64,000 nt of DNA. Source: Moraxella macacae 0408225 (lineage in GTDB: Bacteria > Pseudomonadota > Gammaproteobacteria > Pseudomonadales > Moraxellaceae). A program made the position numbers and the translations under genes. Positions within the stretch are counted from its first letter, which is position 1, and every line of letters starts with the position of its first letter. Below the pieces are notes generated by a model. That model was not told the origin of the DNA and did no database searches. It worked only from the letters and a program-made list of their open reading frames with translations. Below are positions 53,940-64,000 of this stretch, piece after piece. The DNA is taken from contig NZ_ANIN01000002.1 in the NCBI RefSeq assembly GCF_000320365.1, positions 682,001-746,000 on the forward strand, in the 5' to 3' direction.

Positions 53940-54788
53940 TTACAAACCGCTCCAATCTGCTTGATTAAAATTAATCACCGCAGGCTGATTTGGCCGCTGT
54001 TTTTGTGCCTGTAACGCCCGGCTGCGATGCACCAAAAAATCCAACAGATGATTGCGAATGGTATAATATTGGCTATTGTGATGAATGTTGTCGCGATGAC
54101 GCGGTTTAGGAATGGTATTTTCCACAATTTCAGCCAAAAACGCTCGTGGGCCATTGCTCATCAAAAAAATGCGATCCGCCAACAAAATTGCCTCATCAAT
54201 ATCATGGGTAATCATAAACACAGTTTGGTGCGTATCGGCCACAATATTCACCAGTTCGTCTTGAATAACACCGCGCGTTAGGGCATCAAGAGCACCAAAT
54301 GGTTCGTCCATAAGCAACAGTTTAGGCTCGGTACTAAACGCACGTGCAATACCAACACGCTGTTTCATACCGCCTGACAAAGCAGACGGTTTTTTATCTT
54401 TTACCTTTAACAATCCAACCAAATTTAAATAATGGTCAATTTTTTGGTAAAGCTCCTGATTGCCAATAGATGGATTTTTTGCCTTTAAAGCAAAACCAAT
54501 GTTATCAGCAACACTCAACCAAGGCAACAAAGCATGACTTTGAAAAACCACACCCCTATCAAGCCCCGGAGCGGTTACAAGTTTGTCATGCATCATAATT
54601 TGTCCGCTTGTTGCATTTTCAAGCCCTGCCAAAGCATTTAAAATTGTAGATTTTCCACAGCCTGAATGTCCAATCAGACAAATAAATTCATTTTTAGCAA
54701 TGTTAAAATTCACATTTTCAAAAACATTTTCAGAATTGCCATAGCTTTTTGTCAGATTTTTCACTTCAATTAATTGATTATTCAACAT
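53940..54788 (-). CDS. nrtD: Nitrate/taurine-type ABC transporter ATP-binding protein (NrtD-like)
   Basis: This is the ATPase of an NrtABD-type anion importer. The 282-residue product has Walker A IGHSGCGKSTILNALAGLEN, the Q-loop VVFQSHALLPWLSVADNIGF, signature LSGGMKQRVGIARAFS, Walker B LLLMDEPFGALDALTRG and MITHDIDEAILLADRIF. The C-terminal part (VENTIPKPRHRDNIHHN) is typical of NrtC/NrtD. It overlaps the permease gene by 11 bases. Nitrate is the best guess from the binding protein; sulfonate or cyanate relatives look similar. Confidence 0.88.
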   Translation of the reverse strand: MLNNQLIEVKNLTKSYGNSENVFENVNFNIAKNEFICLIGHSGCGKSTILNALAGLENATSGQIMMHDKLVTAPGLDRGVVFQSHALLPWLSVADNIGFALKAKNPSIGNQELYQKIDHYLNLVGLLKVKDKKPSALSGGMKQRVGIARAFSTEPKLLLMDEPFGALDALTRGVIQDELVNIVADTHQTVFMITHDIDEAILLADRIFLMSNGPRAFLAEIVENTIPKPRHRDNIHHNSQYYTIRNHLLDFLVHRSRALQAQKQRPNQPAVINFNQADWSGL

Positions 54789-55659
54789 AACTCACCATTT
54801 TTTGTAACCTCTCAAACAACATCTCCAGCATCATACCCACAAGTCCAATCATCAGCACAGCAAAAACCACATTACCAATGGATAAATTATTCCACTGATT
54901 CCACACAAAATAACCAATCCCTGTACTACCAACCAGCATTTCAGCAGCAACAATCACAAGCCACGCAATACCCATTGAAATTTTCATGCCTGTAACAATG
55001 GTTGGAGCGGCAGCTGGCAAAATGATTTTGGTGGCGGTCTGCAAATTTGACAATTCAAGGGTTTTGGCAACATTGCGCCATTCTTTACGAACATTTGCCA
55101 CACCAAAAGCGGTACTGGTAAGCATTGGCCACATAGAGCAAATAAAAATCACAAAAATACCAGATGCGTTGCTGTCTTTAATCGTGTATAGAGCAATTGG
55201 CATCCACGCAAGAGGTGATATTGGTTTTAAAATCTGCACAAAAGGCATTAAGGCTTGATTTAACACAGCGGACATGCCTACCAAAAACCCCAAAGGAATC
55301 GCCACAATCACCGCCAAACAAAAACCAAGCAACACTCGTCCAATTGAATAACCAAGCTGAATGCCAATGCCTTTATCATTTAAACCTTTGTCATAAAAAG
55401 GTGCCGATAAATGATTGATGGCAAGGTTGGCAAAATCACCAGGTGATGGAAATTCACTTTTTTGACTCACCACAATCGCACCAGGTTGTATGCCCTCTGG
55501 CAGATCGCCCATTAACACGCTGTATTCTAGTTTTAATGGATCGGTGGGTGCATGAATTTGGGTTGGCAAGGTGGTAAATTGCCAAAACCCGAGCCCCACA
55601 AACACAATCAATAACGACAAAATATAGCCTTTAACTTTAGTAGCAGTGCTTTTTATCAT
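54778..55659 (-). CDS. nrtB: Nitrate-type ABC transporter permease (NrtB-like)
   Basis: This inner-membrane permease has 293 residues and about six membrane segments. Family stretches are IQLGYSIGRVLLGFCLAVIV, IPLGFLVGMSAVLNQALMPF, the permease loop LKPISPLAWMPIALYTIKDS and the EAA-like ANVRKEWRNVAKTLELSNLQ with ILPAAAPTIVTGMKISMGIA. An N-terminal periplasmic insert (QIHAPTDPLKLEYSVLMGDL) is common in NrtB. It starts within the nrtA stop (ATGA overlap) and overlaps nrtD. Confidence 0.9.
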   Translation of the reverse strand: MIKSTATKVKGYILSLLIVFVGLGFWQFTTLPTQIHAPTDPLKLEYSVLMGDLPEGIQPGAIVVSQKSEFPSPGDFANLAINHLSAPFYDKGLNDKGIGIQLGYSIGRVLLGFCLAVIVAIPLGFLVGMSAVLNQALMPFVQILKPISPLAWMPIALYTIKDSNASGIFVIFICSMWPMLTSTAFGVANVRKEWRNVAKTLELSNLQTATKIILPAAAPTIVTGMKISMGIAWLVIVAAEMLVGSTGIGYFVWNQWNNLSIGNVVFAVLMIGLVGMMLEMLFERLQKMVSYVE

Positions 55660-57077
55660 AGTTTATCCTTTTTGCCAATATCAAACGCTTGTACATAGTC
55701 ATCGGCGTGATTGGGATCAAAATTTTTACCCATAATGTTAATCGGCGGATATGCCCCATACTTATCAAATTCTGGCGTGGCATAATTCATAGCGGCCATT
55801 TGTTTTTTGGCATCGGTCAATAAAAAAACCCGCTTAGCAATGTCTTTATAATTAATATCCTGCTTTAAATAACCCCAACGCTTCATTTGCGTTAGCATCC
55901 ATACCGCTGCACTGTGATAAGGCATGACATCAAAATTCATGCGATCTGGCGTGTCTTTGATATGGCCTACACCGTCGGCATATCTACCCAACAGTGATTG
56001 GCGCAACACAAGTTCTGGCTGATTTAGATAATTGGCAGTGGCAAGCAGTTTTGACAAATCAGCACGGATTTTTCGATCGCCTGCCATGACATTTGCCTTG
56101 ATAATCGCTCGCAACATTGCCAAAAACGTCTGCGGATTGTCATTAATAAACCCCTGTGATGTACCAAAACTACAACACGGATGTCCATTCCAAATATCAC
56201 GGCTTAGCGTATGAATGTAGCCCGCCTTATCCCACACTGCCCTTTGATTAAAAGGTTCAGGGCCAAAAAAGCCATCAATATTGCCTGCTTTTAAATTCGC
56301 TATCATATCAGGGGGTGTTGTTAAACGCAGTTTTACATCTTTGTCAGGATCTATACCGTGTTCTGCCAAAAAATATCTTAGCAAATAATTATGAATTGAG
56401 TGTTCAAAAGGAATGGCAAATGTAAACCCTTTCCAGTTTTTTGGATCGGTATTGTTTTTGTGTTTAAGACTCATCACCAATGCTTGTCCATTAATATTTT
56501 GAATGCAAGCAACTTTCATGTCTTGTTTTGCCGATCCCAATCCTAAATGAATCGCAAGTGGCATGGGTGCTAAAAAATGGGCTGCGTCCAATTCACGGTT
56601 CATCATCTGATCGCGCACCAACGCCCAGCCTGCACGTTTAACAAGATTGGCCTTAATGCCCTGCTCTTGATAATAGCCAAGCGGATCGGCCATAATTAGC
56701 GGTGTGGCACACAAAATCGGTAAAAAACCAATATCTACGGATTTTTTTTCAGGAGTTAGTTTATCCAACGCAAAAGCTTCTTGTAAATTGGCAAGCGGTA
56801 AAATACTGCCAATTGCGGACAAAGCGGTTGCTTTACCAACAGATTGTAAAAAAGCACGTCTGGTTGGTTCGTGCGGAAAAAGTGCTTTTACCGCCACTGC
56901 TTCAATAAAATCACAACCAACTTGCTGGATCTTGCTTGCATCAGTAAGGTTTAACAACCGATCGGTTGTTTCGGTTGTTGCAGGGCGATCACATTCAGCT
57001 TGATTGGTATGTTTACCACATTGGCAAGTAAAATTTAAAGAAGAGTCCTTATCAAAAGGGCGAAAAATATTAGACAT
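55656..57077 (-). CDS. nrtA: Nitrate-type ABC transporter substrate-binding protein, Tat-exported (NrtA-like)
   Basis: This is the ligand-binding subunit of the importer, 473 residues. A twin-arginine signal (PTRRAFLQS, residues 71-79) lies unusually far in, after a 70-residue N-terminal region with TCQCGKHTNQAEC, a possible metal-binding cysteine/histidine cluster. The mature part follows NrtA/CmpA: VDIGFLPILCATPLIMADPL, NRELDAAHFLAPMPLAIHLG, WKGFTFAIPFEHSIHNYLL and GHPCCSFGTSQGFINDNP. Nitrate or nitrite is the likely ligand; no nitrate reductase is nearby. It is the first gene of the operon nrtA-nrtB-nrtD. Confidence 0.88.
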   Translation of the reverse strand: MSNIFRPFDKDSSLNFTCQCGKHTNQAECDRPATTETTDRLLNLTDASKIQQVGCDFIEAVAVKALFPHEPTRRAFLQSVGKATALSAIGSILPLANLQEAFALDKLTPEKKSVDIGFLPILCATPLIMADPLGYYQEQGIKANLVKRAGWALVRDQMMNRELDAAHFLAPMPLAIHLGLGSAKQDMKVACIQNINGQALVMSLKHKNNTDPKNWKGFTFAIPFEHSIHNYLLRYFLAEHGIDPDKDVKLRLTTPPDMIANLKAGNIDGFFGPEPFNQRAVWDKAGYIHTLSRDIWNGHPCCSFGTSQGFINDNPQTFLAMLRAIIKANVMAGDRKIRADLSKLLATANYLNQPELVLRQSLLGRYADGVGHIKDTPDRMNFDVMPYHSAAVWMLTQMKRWGYLKQDINYKDIAKRVFLLTDAKKQMAAMNYATPEFDKYGAYPPINIMGKNFDPNHADDYVQAFDIGKKDKL

Positions 57078-57176
57078 AAGATTTCATTGCTTTAAAATAA
57101 ATGTCTATCTTATAAAAATCAACCAAATTTTGCATGGGGTGATTTGGTATATCGTTATTCAATTAAGACATATGCT

Positions 57177-60100
57177 TTATCTTAGTGCCTCCCACGCTTT
57201 TTCTAAGCGTTTATCCGACACAGGCATTAAGGTTTTCATTGGTTGAGCAAACAGTTGTATGCGAAATTCCTCAACAAGCCAGCGGTAATGAGCAATTGTT
57301 TCATCATAGGTTTTATTTGCCAAGCGCTCCATATGTTTATCAAGCACATACACCGCCTCAAGATCGGAGTCAAGGTTGTGTTCAAGACGATCAAGGCGCA
57401 CAAGCAAGGCCTGCAAATACCGCGGATATTGTTGCCAATGGGCGTAATCCATGCGATAAATAAAATCCGCCAAGTTTAAATTATCCAACTGATCTTCGAT
57501 ATCATCTATGCTTTCAGCAAAAATATCACGATCGAGCATTAACAAACGCCCACGAATTTGTTGCCAAGTCTGATAAATCGCTTGCAACTGTTGTAGCACA
57601 TTTTGCCCTGTGAATAAAAAATTTGCCAAAACTTGGGTTTTGGTTTGCAAAAATTCATCGGCAGTTAAGGGCAATTTAGCAAACAAAAGTTTGTCTTTAT
57701 CGTCAATTTTATAACCAATTGGCATGGCATCGTGGTTAAATTTTGGAGCAACTTTGGCAAACGTTGCGTCTAAAGTTGCGTCAATCACCAAAATTTTTAA
57801 TTGCTCCAAATCACCAAGCGGTGCAAATGCCAGTTTAAAATCCGTGCTAATTTGACCGGTAAGCTGTTTGGCTTTTGCCCCAAGTTTAGAACGCAGCAAT
57901 GCCAACACGCCTTGATAGTGGGCATAAATTGCCGAACGAAAGTCGGTAAAATGATGAAGAGCAACTTTTTCACGCTGTTTTTTGTCTGCCACCAAGGCGG
58001 AAAATTGTTTGATCAACACGCCTGCACTGTGTTTGTTTTTGACAAAATCAAAATGTTCTATAAATTCATCGTGCAAGCCTTGTGATATACTCACCGCTTG
58101 ATGAGTGGCAATCTGATGGCGAAGTTTTAACGCATCGACGTCGCGTCCTTTGTCAATTAGGCGGTTTTTTTCATCAACCAAGGCAATTTGTGGCTGTAAA
58201 TAACGATCAACCGCTTTTGGTTCAAAATCTGTAGGCTCTACAAGTTGGTTGTTTTGCCCGCGCACGCCCATATGCGTTAAAGCCTTACACAATTGATTTA
58301 GCAAGCCTGCATGATGATTTTTTGCCAAATTGGCATGAATTTTTTTGGCGGTATCAGGAATGGGTACAATCTGACGGCGAATCTCTTTTGGCAAAGTTTT
58401 AAGTAGCTGCAACACCAAATCATAACGCCAGCCTTTAATTCCCCACAAAATCTCCACCGAGTCCAATTGTGGCAAGGCTTGTAGCGGTATTTTAATGGTA
58501 ACGCCATCATCATCGCTTGTTGGATCAAAAATGTAACTAAGTGGCAACTTTAGCCCATGTAATTGCCATGATTCAGGAAAAGCCTGCGTGGTTGGTGCGG
58601 TATCATTTAATACATCAGAATCGGTAAATAATAAACACTGTGGATCGTTTTTTTCCGCCTCTGCAAGCCAATCTTCAAAAGCCTTACGACTGGCAATGTG
58701 TGTTGGTATGCGTTTGGCGTAAAACTGATACAGCTGTTCTTCATCAACCAACAAATCACGCCTGCGCAGTTTGTCCTCAATCAAAGCAACATTTGCAACT
58801 TTGGCAAGGTTATGCCTTAAAAAAGACATGTCTTTACCCAAACGCCCAAGCACTAAGGCATCTTGTAAAAAAATATCATGTGCCTTAGCCAAATTTACCG
58901 TTTCATAATTCACCAATTGCTTATGCACAACAATTAAACCAAATAAGCTAATCTGGGCATACGCCTTAACCTGCCCGGTTTTTTGCGACCAATGTGGCTC
59001 AAAATAATGATATTTTAGCAAATCACGCCCAGCAAACAAAACCCATTCTGGTTCAATTTTTGCCAAATTACGCATAAACACTTGCGACGTTTCGATAATC
59101 TCAAACGCCATCACCCAATCGGGATTTTGCTTAAACAACACACTTGATGGAAAGATTTTTGCTTTGTGCTGACGGGCAACCAAATATTCACCGCGTTGAT
59201 TTTTTACTTTGGTTTTGGTTTGTTGCGTTTGGTTTTTTACCGCCACATCATTGATTTTATGGGCAATAAATGACAAAAGCCCCGTCAATAACGCTCGGTG
59301 AATTAGGGCAAATGTCGCAGGCTCTTGGTTAATTTTTAAACCCAAATCTTGCACCATTTGCAAAAGCTGTGCATGCGTTTGTTGCCATTCACGCAACCGT
59401 GATGGGCTTAAAAAATGCTGTTTGGCAAAATTTTTACGCTGACTGTTGCTTAGCTTATTAACGCTTGGTTTGTTAACGCTTGGCTTATTAACACTTAGCT
59501 TAACGCTTGGCTCGTTTTGTTCATCATTATCCAGTGGCGTTTCATCGTTTTGCCAAAGCGATCCATAAATTGCCTGCCACAAATTGACATAAAACAAAAA
59601 ATCTGAATTTTCCTGCCGAAACAACGCGTGTTTTTGATCAGCTTGGGTTTGTTTATCCACAGGGCGTTCGCGCGGATCTTGCACCGACAAAGCCGCCACA
59701 ATCACAAGCAATTCCTTTAAACAACCAAATTGTTCAGCACCCAGCAACATTCTTGCCAAACGCGGATCAATTGGCATTTTTGCCATTTTTTCGCCAATGT
59801 TGGTTAATAATTTTAAAGATGATTTTGTAGGTTTTGTGCAAATTGCTCCCAATTCTTGCAACAATTTGCGCCCATCATTCATCAAACGCCCATCAGGTTT
59901 TTCAATAAAATCAAAATCTTCTATATCACCCAAACCCAAATTTGCCATTTGTAGGATCACCGATGCCAAATTGGTACGCAAAATTTCAGGTTCGGTAAAA
60001 ACCGGTCGACTGTTAAAATCCTCCTCAGAATATAAACGAATGCACACGCCGGCCGCCACTCGCCCACAGCGTCCTTTGCGCTGATTGGCCGAGGCTTGAC

Positions 60101-61355
60101 TTATCGCCTCAATGGGTAAACGCTGCACCCTGGATCGATACGCATAACGCGAAATACGCGCAAAACCCAAATCAATCACATAGCGAATATTTGGCACGGT
60201 CAAAGCCGTTTCGGCAACATTGGTTGCAATGATAATGCGCCGCCCAGAGGTTGGTTGAAAAATCTGTTGTTGGTTGGCAAAGGTTTGGCGAGCAAATAAG
60301 GGCAAAATTTGAGTGTGTTTTGGCCCATACTGCACAAGCGTGTCCGCAATGTCGTGAATTTGGGCTTCAGTAGCAGCAAAAATCAAAATATCCGCCTGAT
60401 CTTGATGTCCTTTTTCGCGTGCATCTTGGTAACATTCGTTCACTGCATTGACAATGGCGGTTGGCAAATTTTCCGCCACATCGTCAAAAGTGTCATCATC
60501 GGCGCTTTGTACGATTTTATCCGTCAAAGGACGATAACGCACTTCTACAGGAAAACTACGCCCTTCAACAACAAATACAGGTGCAGGCTTTTGTTTGTTG
60601 TTGTCAATCTGTTTGTTGTTGTCAAGCTGTTTATTGTTAGATTGTTTGTTGTCAGGCGTGGCAAAATATTGGCTAAACCGCTCGGTATCTAAAGTTGCTG
60701 ATGTGATAATCACCTTTAAATCAGGGCGTTTTGGCAAAATTTTTTTCAAATAACCCAAAATAAAATCTATGTTTAAACTGCGTTCGTGGGCTTCGTCAAT
60801 AATAATGGTGTCATAGCGACTCAAAAACCTGTCATACGCAAGCTCTGCCAACAAAATACCATCTGTCATCAGTTTAATAATGGAATTTGGCGATCCTTGT
60901 TCGCTAAATCGCACCTTAAAACTTACCGTTTGTCCAAGTGGCTCCCCCAATTCTTCAGCAATACGCCCAGCCACACTTCTGGCGGCCAATCGTCTGGGCT
61001 GCGTGTGTCCGATTTGCCCTGATATGCCACGTCCTGCCAACATGGCAATTTTTGGCAATTGCGTGGTTTTGCCAGATCCTGTCTCGCCTGCCACGATAAT
61101 AACCTGATGGTTTTGAATGGCATGTATCAGCTTTTTAGCTTGCTGGCTTACGGGCAACTCATCATTTAGCACAATGGCAGGAAAACTGGCAAAACGCTGT
61201 TTGGCTTGTTGCTGTGATTTTTGTAGCCGTTCTTGGTAAGAGTCGACAAGGTTTTGGTAATTTTGGGCGTTTTTGTCAAGTTTTTTGATCTTAGCAAAAC
61301 TTTTTTGCAGAAAAAAACGATCTTTGGATAAAACAGGCTGTTGAATTTCGGTCAT
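57177..61355 (-). CDS. hrpA: ATP-dependent RNA helicase HrpA (DEAH box)
   Basis: HrpA is a DExH RNA helicase acting on stalled ribosomes and mRNA processing. The 1,392-residue product has motif I IIVAGETGSGKTTQLPKI, LAARSVAGRIAEEL, DEAH in IIIDEAHERSLNIDFILGYL, motif III VIITSATLD, motif VI QRKGRCGRVAAGVC and the large C-terminal HrpA domain (DUF3418). It exceeds E. coli HrpA (1,300 residues) by low-complexity inserts made of in-frame repeats: an NNKQ tract after residue 235 (codons near 60590-60655) and four SVNKP units near residue 625 (codons near 59455-59505). It stands alone between nrtA and uvrB. Confidence 0.95.
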   Translation of the reverse strand: MTEIQQPVLSKDRFFLQKSFAKIKKLDKNAQNYQNLVDSYQERLQKSQQQAKQRFASFPAIVLNDELPVSQQAKKLIHAIQNHQVIIVAGETGSGKTTQLPKIAMLAGRGISGQIGHTQPRRLAARSVAGRIAEELGEPLGQTVSFKVRFSEQGSPNSIIKLMTDGILLAELAYDRFLSRYDTIIIDEAHERSLNIDFILGYLKKILPKRPDLKVIITSATLDTERFSQYFATPDNKQSNNKQLDNNKQIDNNKQKPAPVFVVEGRSFPVEVRYRPLTDKIVQSADDDTFDDVAENLPTAIVNAVNECYQDAREKGHQDQADILIFAATEAQIHDIADTLVQYGPKHTQILPLFARQTFANQQQIFQPTSGRRIIIATNVAETALTVPNIRYVIDLGFARISRYAYRSRVQRLPIEAISQASANQRKGRCGRVAAGVCIRLYSEEDFNSRPVFTEPEILRTNLASVILQMANLGLGDIEDFDFIEKPDGRLMNDGRKLLQELGAICTKPTKSSLKLLTNIGEKMAKMPIDPRLARMLLGAEQFGCLKELLVIVAALSVQDPRERPVDKQTQADQKHALFRQENSDFLFYVNLWQAIYGSLWQNDETPLDNDEQNEPSVKLSVNKPSVNKPSVNKLSNSQRKNFAKQHFLSPSRLREWQQTHAQLLQMVQDLGLKINQEPATFALIHRALLTGLLSFIAHKINDVAVKNQTQQTKTKVKNQRGEYLVARQHKAKIFPSSVLFKQNPDWVMAFEIIETSQVFMRNLAKIEPEWVLFAGRDLLKYHYFEPHWSQKTGQVKAYAQISLFGLIVVHKQLVNYETVNLAKAHDIFLQDALVLGRLGKDMSFLRHNLAKVANVALIEDKLRRRDLLVDEEQLYQFYAKRIPTHIASRKAFEDWLAEAEKNDPQCLLFTDSDVLNDTAPTTQAFPESWQLHGLKLPLSYIFDPTSDDDGVTIKIPLQALPQLDSVEILWGIKGWRYDLVLQLLKTLPKEIRRQIVPIPDTAKKIHANLAKNHHAGLLNQLCKALTHMGVRGQNNQLVEPTDFEPKAVDRYLQPQIALVDEKNRLIDKGRDVDALKLRHQIATHQAVSISQGLHDEFIEHFDFVKNKHSAGVLIKQFSALVADKKQREKVALHHFTDFRSAIYAHYQGVLALLRSKLGAKAKQLTGQISTDFKLAFAPLGDLEQLKILVIDATLDATFAKVAPKFNHDAMPIGYKIDDKDKLLFAKLPLTADEFLQTKTQVLANFLFTGQNVLQQLQAIYQTWQQIRGRLLMLDRDIFAESIDDIEDQLDNLNLADFIYRMDYAHWQQYPRYLQALLVRLDRLEHNLDSDLEAVYVLDKHMERLANKTYDETIAHYRWLVEEFRIQLFAQPMKTLMPVSDKRLEKAWEALR

Positions 61356-61438
61356 TGTTTATTTTTTTGTTTTTGGTTGGTTGATTGATTGGTTGGTTGT
61401 TAATTAATTGGTTGGTTTTTTGATTCATAACACCAAAA

Positions 61439-63598
61439 TTATTGGATCACAAATTGTTTTAGCACGGCAATTTTATCGCGTACTTTCATCGCTTCTTCAA
61501 ATTTTAGCTCTTTTGACAACAGCTGCATGTGTTTTTGTAACTGCATGATGTATTTTGCCAATAAATCAGGTGAACGTAAAATTTGTGCGTCTACATCACC
61601 AATTGCTTGTTGTTGCATTGCTTTTTGTTGCATTGATTGGTGCTTGGTGCTATCTTGAAACAAAACTTGTTCATTGTTAAGATCATCTAACTCACCTGTA
61701 TCAATTTTATCGGTAATTGCACGTTTGGCGGATTTTGGCGTAATGTCTTGTTGTTTGTTAAAGGCAATTTGTTTAGCCCTGCGCCGTTCGGTTTCATCAA
61801 TGGCTTTTTGCATGCTTTGGGTAATGGTATCGGCATACAAAATCGCCTTGCCATTAATATGACGCGCCGCCCGTCCAATGGTCTGAATAAGCGATCGCTC
61901 TGATCGCAAAAAACCTTCTTTGTCCGCATCAAAAATTGCCACAAGACTCACCTCAGGCATATCCAAACCCTCGCGCAACAGGTTGATACCAACCAGTACA
62001 TCATGCACCCCAGTTCTTAATTCATGAATAATTTTCATGCGTTCAACCGTGTCAATGTCCGAGTGCAAATAAGCAACATTGATGTTGTATTCTTTTAAAT
62101 AACCGGTCAAATCCTCGGCCATGCGTTTTGTCAATACCGTAATTAACACGCGTTCATTGCGTGCTTTGTGAAGATTAATCTCACTTAAAACATCGTCTAC
62201 TTGAGTCAAAACAGGTCGAATGTCAAGCACAGGATCGATAAGGCCGGTTGGACGAACAACTTGTTCTACAATTTGGGCGGATTTTTTAAGCTCATAAGCA
62301 GCAGGTGTTGCTGAAATATAAATGGTCTTTGGAGCAATGCGTTCAAATTCTTCAAATTTCATCGGACGATTATCCATCGCCGACGGTAAGCGAAAACCAT
62401 AATTAACCAGTGTCTCTTTACGGCTTCTGTCGCCTTTATACATAGCTCCAATCTGTGGAATGGTAACATGACTTTCATCAATAAACAATAAAGCATCAGG
62501 CGGTATATAATCAAACAAAGTGGGCGGTGCTTCACCCTCTGCCCTGCCTGATAAATGACGCGAATAATTTTCAATGCCATTACAATAGCCAAGTTGCCCC
62601 AACATTTCTAAATCATACTGGGTACGCTCTTTAATGCGCTGGGCTTCGATTAATTTATCATGTTGGTAAAAATACTTAAGTCGCTTATCCAATTCTGCTT
62701 TTATGGTGCTTGAAGCTTGGGCTAATCTGTCTTTTGGGGTAACGTAGTGAGATTTTGGATAAATGGTTACGCGCGGTATGGATTTGATGTTTTTACCAGT
62801 CAAAGGATCAAACCATGTGATTTTTTCCACTTCATCATCAAACAATACCACACGCACAGCCAAACTTTCGCTTTCAGCAGGATAAATGTCTAACGTTTCA
62901 CCTCGCAAACGATACGTCCCCCTTCCAAAATCAAGCTCATTGCGAATGTATTGTAATTCCACCAAACGTTTAATCATCGCATGCCGATCGATGCGATCCC
63001 CCACAACAATGTGAAGCAGCATTTTTAGATAGCTTTCTGGATCGCCTAAGCCATAAATCGCCGATACAGATGCCACTATAATGGCATCACGACGTTCAAG
63101 CAAAGCACGCGTTGCCGACAAGCGCATTTGGTCAATGTGATCATTGATCGCACTGTCTTTTTCAATAAAAGTATCACTGGCCGGTACATAAGCCTCAGGC
63201 TGATAATAGTCATAATAACTAACAAAATACTCAACTGCATTGTTGGGAAAAAACGCCTTAAACTCACCGTACAACTGGGCAGCCAAAGTTTTGTTGTGTG
63301 CCATAATGATAGATGGGCGGCCGCTTTTGGCAATGACTTGTGCTATGGTATAGGTTTTGCCAGAACCTGTAACGCCAAGCAACAACTGGTCGTGATAATC
63401 TTTCTTGATGCCCTCTAACAATTTTTCAATTGCCTGCGGTTGATCGCCTGAGGGCTTAAAGTCGCTTACCATATCAAAAGCACAGCTTGAGATTTGTGTG
63501 CCACTGGCATTGACACCGGTAAGTTTGGCTTCGTCTTGAAGTTGTCTGGAAAGTTGGTTTAGTTGGGTTTTAGAATGGGTTGGTTTTGGTGGTTTCAT
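61439..63598 (-). CDS. uvrB: Excinuclease ABC subunit B
   Basis: UvrB verifies DNA damage and positions UvrC in nucleotide excision repair. The 719-residue product has Walker [21 protein letters not shown], the damage-probing hairpin [35 protein letters not shown], the helicase part [20 protein letters not shown] and [20 protein letters not shown]. The C-terminal UVR domain ([19 protein letters not shown]) is complete. An in-frame repeat (MQQKAMQQQ) lies in the linker before it. An N-terminal extension of about 45 residues precedes the family start. No strong ribosome site is evident. Confidence 0.96.
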   Translation of the reverse strand: MKPPKPTHSKTQLNQLSRQLQDEAKLTGVNASGTQISSCAFDMVSDFKPSGDQPQAIEKLLEGIKKDYHDQLLLGVTGSGKTYTIAQVIAKSGRPSIIMAHNKTLAAQLYGEFKAFFPNNAVEYFVSYYDYYQPEAYVPASDTFIEKDSAINDHIDQMRLSATRALLERRDAIIVASVSAIYGLGDPESYLKMLLHIVVGDRIDRHAMIKRLVELQYIRNELDFGRGTYRLRGETLDIYPAESESLAVRVVLFDDEVEKITWFDPLTGKNIKSIPRVTIYPKSHYVTPKDRLAQASSTIKAELDKRLKYFYQHDKLIEAQRIKERTQYDLEMLGQLGYCNGIENYSRHLSGRAEGEAPPTLFDYIPPDALLFIDESHVTIPQIGAMYKGDRSRKETLVNYGFRLPSAMDNRPMKFEEFERIAPKTIYISATPAAYELKKSAQIVEQVVRPTGLIDPVLDIRPVLTQVDDVLSEINLHKARNERVLITVLTKRMAEDLTGYLKEYNINVAYLHSDIDTVERMKIIHELRTGVHDVLVGINLLREGLDMPEVSLVAIFDADKEGFLRSERSLIQTIGRAARHINGKAILYADTITQSMQKAIDETERRRAKQIAFNKQQDITPKSAKRAITDKIDTGELDDLNNEQVLFQDSTKHQSMQQKAMQQQAIGDVDAQILRSPDLLAKYIMQLQKHMQLLSKELKFEEAMKVRDKIAVLKQFVIQ

Positions 63599-63804
63599 AC
63601 AATTTTTTTGAGTTCAATCGTTTTTTGGGTTGTTTTTAATATATTTTTTAATATAGTTTTTAATACACATACATGTTTAATTTTCAGTAACCTACCGTTT
63701 TATGGGGATTTTTTGCCAAATTAAAAGCCTTTACTTTATTAACATATTGTGTCAATCATATTGTATTAACCATATTGTATTAACCATATTGGCATTGCAA
63801 AACG
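63599..63804. other. Intergenic region between nadK and uvrB with 14-bp tandem repeat
   Basis: About 206 AT-rich bases. CATATTGTATTAAC is repeated twice near 63755-63785 with flanking partial copies. Related T-rich units (TTTTTAATA) occur at 63635-63665. No gene is supported. Confidence 0.5.
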
Positions 63805-64000
63805 TTAACTGTCTAACGAAAACTCTTCAGCATAAGTATTCCACCCTAATTTTGTGCGACACGCCTCAAAAAAATCCACCCCAAGTGGGTGCAACAGCGT
63901 TAAACGGTCAGGGTGTTTACGGATAATCAAACGCTGATTTTGATTTAAAGGAACGGACGCCTTGCCATCTGCACTCACCATAGGCTGCGTTCGGTTGTCT
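63805..64000 (-). CDS. nadK: NAD kinase, C-terminal end (cut by window edge)
   Basis: The last 65 codons of a minus-strand gene run off the right edge. The sequence SADGKASVPLNQNQRLIIRK, RLTLLHPLGVDFFEACRTKL and GWNTYAEEFSLDS matches the C-terminus of NAD kinase, which phosphorylates NAD to NADP; the LLHPxGxDFFExxRxKLxW pattern is characteristic. The start and the catalytic GGDG motif lie outside the window. It would be the gene upstream of uvrB on the same strand. Confidence 0.88.
   Translation of the reverse strand, partial: DNRTQPMVSADGKASVPLNQNQRLIIRKHPDRLTLLHPLGVDFFEACRTKLGWNTYAEEFSLDS

Overview
The window is AT-rich gammaproteobacterial chromosome and looks most like the family Moraxellaceae, probably Moraxella or a close relative. 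The gene set points there: monomeric NADP isocitrate dehydrogenase, RpoH, EngB, RoxA, DUF2069 and DUF3025 proteins, and a PilV-PilW-PilX-PilY1 minor-pilin cluster, all with a strongly A/T-biased codon choice. The species call is inference from gene content; no database was searched.

Positions 1 to about 4,400 are accessory DNA, the edge of a decayed prophage. It holds the tail of an S24/LexA-like repressor without its catalytic serine, two more broken CI-type repressors, a strong promoter overlapping a palindromic operator, a YqaJ-type recombination exonuclease, two copies of a small coiled-coil membrane protein, an antirepressor gene broken by several frameshifts, and a small excisionase-like HTH protein. 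Promoters and gene fragments are duplicated within this block.

Positions 4,680 to 19,830 are housekeeping: YihY, ExoIII, a HIT protein, a ModA-like lipoprotein, EngB, a TusA-like protein, RpoH, an orphan type III DNA methyltransferase directly behind rpoH, DUF423, UraA, a YejA-like binding protein and a four-LysM protein. Positions 19,990 to 25,800 form one tight minus-strand operon: mltD, aroC, an unknown gene and serC. Next come DUF3025, a small protein and roxA.

Positions 28,570 to 39,370 are mostly type IV pilus genes (pilV, pilW, pilX, a frameshifted pilY1, and a GspE/PilB ATPase), plus a BtuB-like TonB receptor and a well-supported 6S RNA gene. After that lie an amino-acid ABC ATPase with no permease, icd, tRNA-Leu, tRNA-Cys, folD, an L7/L12-like membrane protein and its partner, a large Ig-repeat lipoprotein, lipB, ybeZ-ybeY, a HAD phosphatase, a nitrate-type ABC transporter (nrtABD), hrpA, uvrB and the end of NAD kinase.

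One pattern crosses the whole window. Many intergenic regions carry a fresh two- to four-copy tandem duplication of 14-20 bp, and many genes carry the same kind of duplication with in-frame units of 15, 18 or 21 bp. This suggests an active slippage or duplication process in this lineage.
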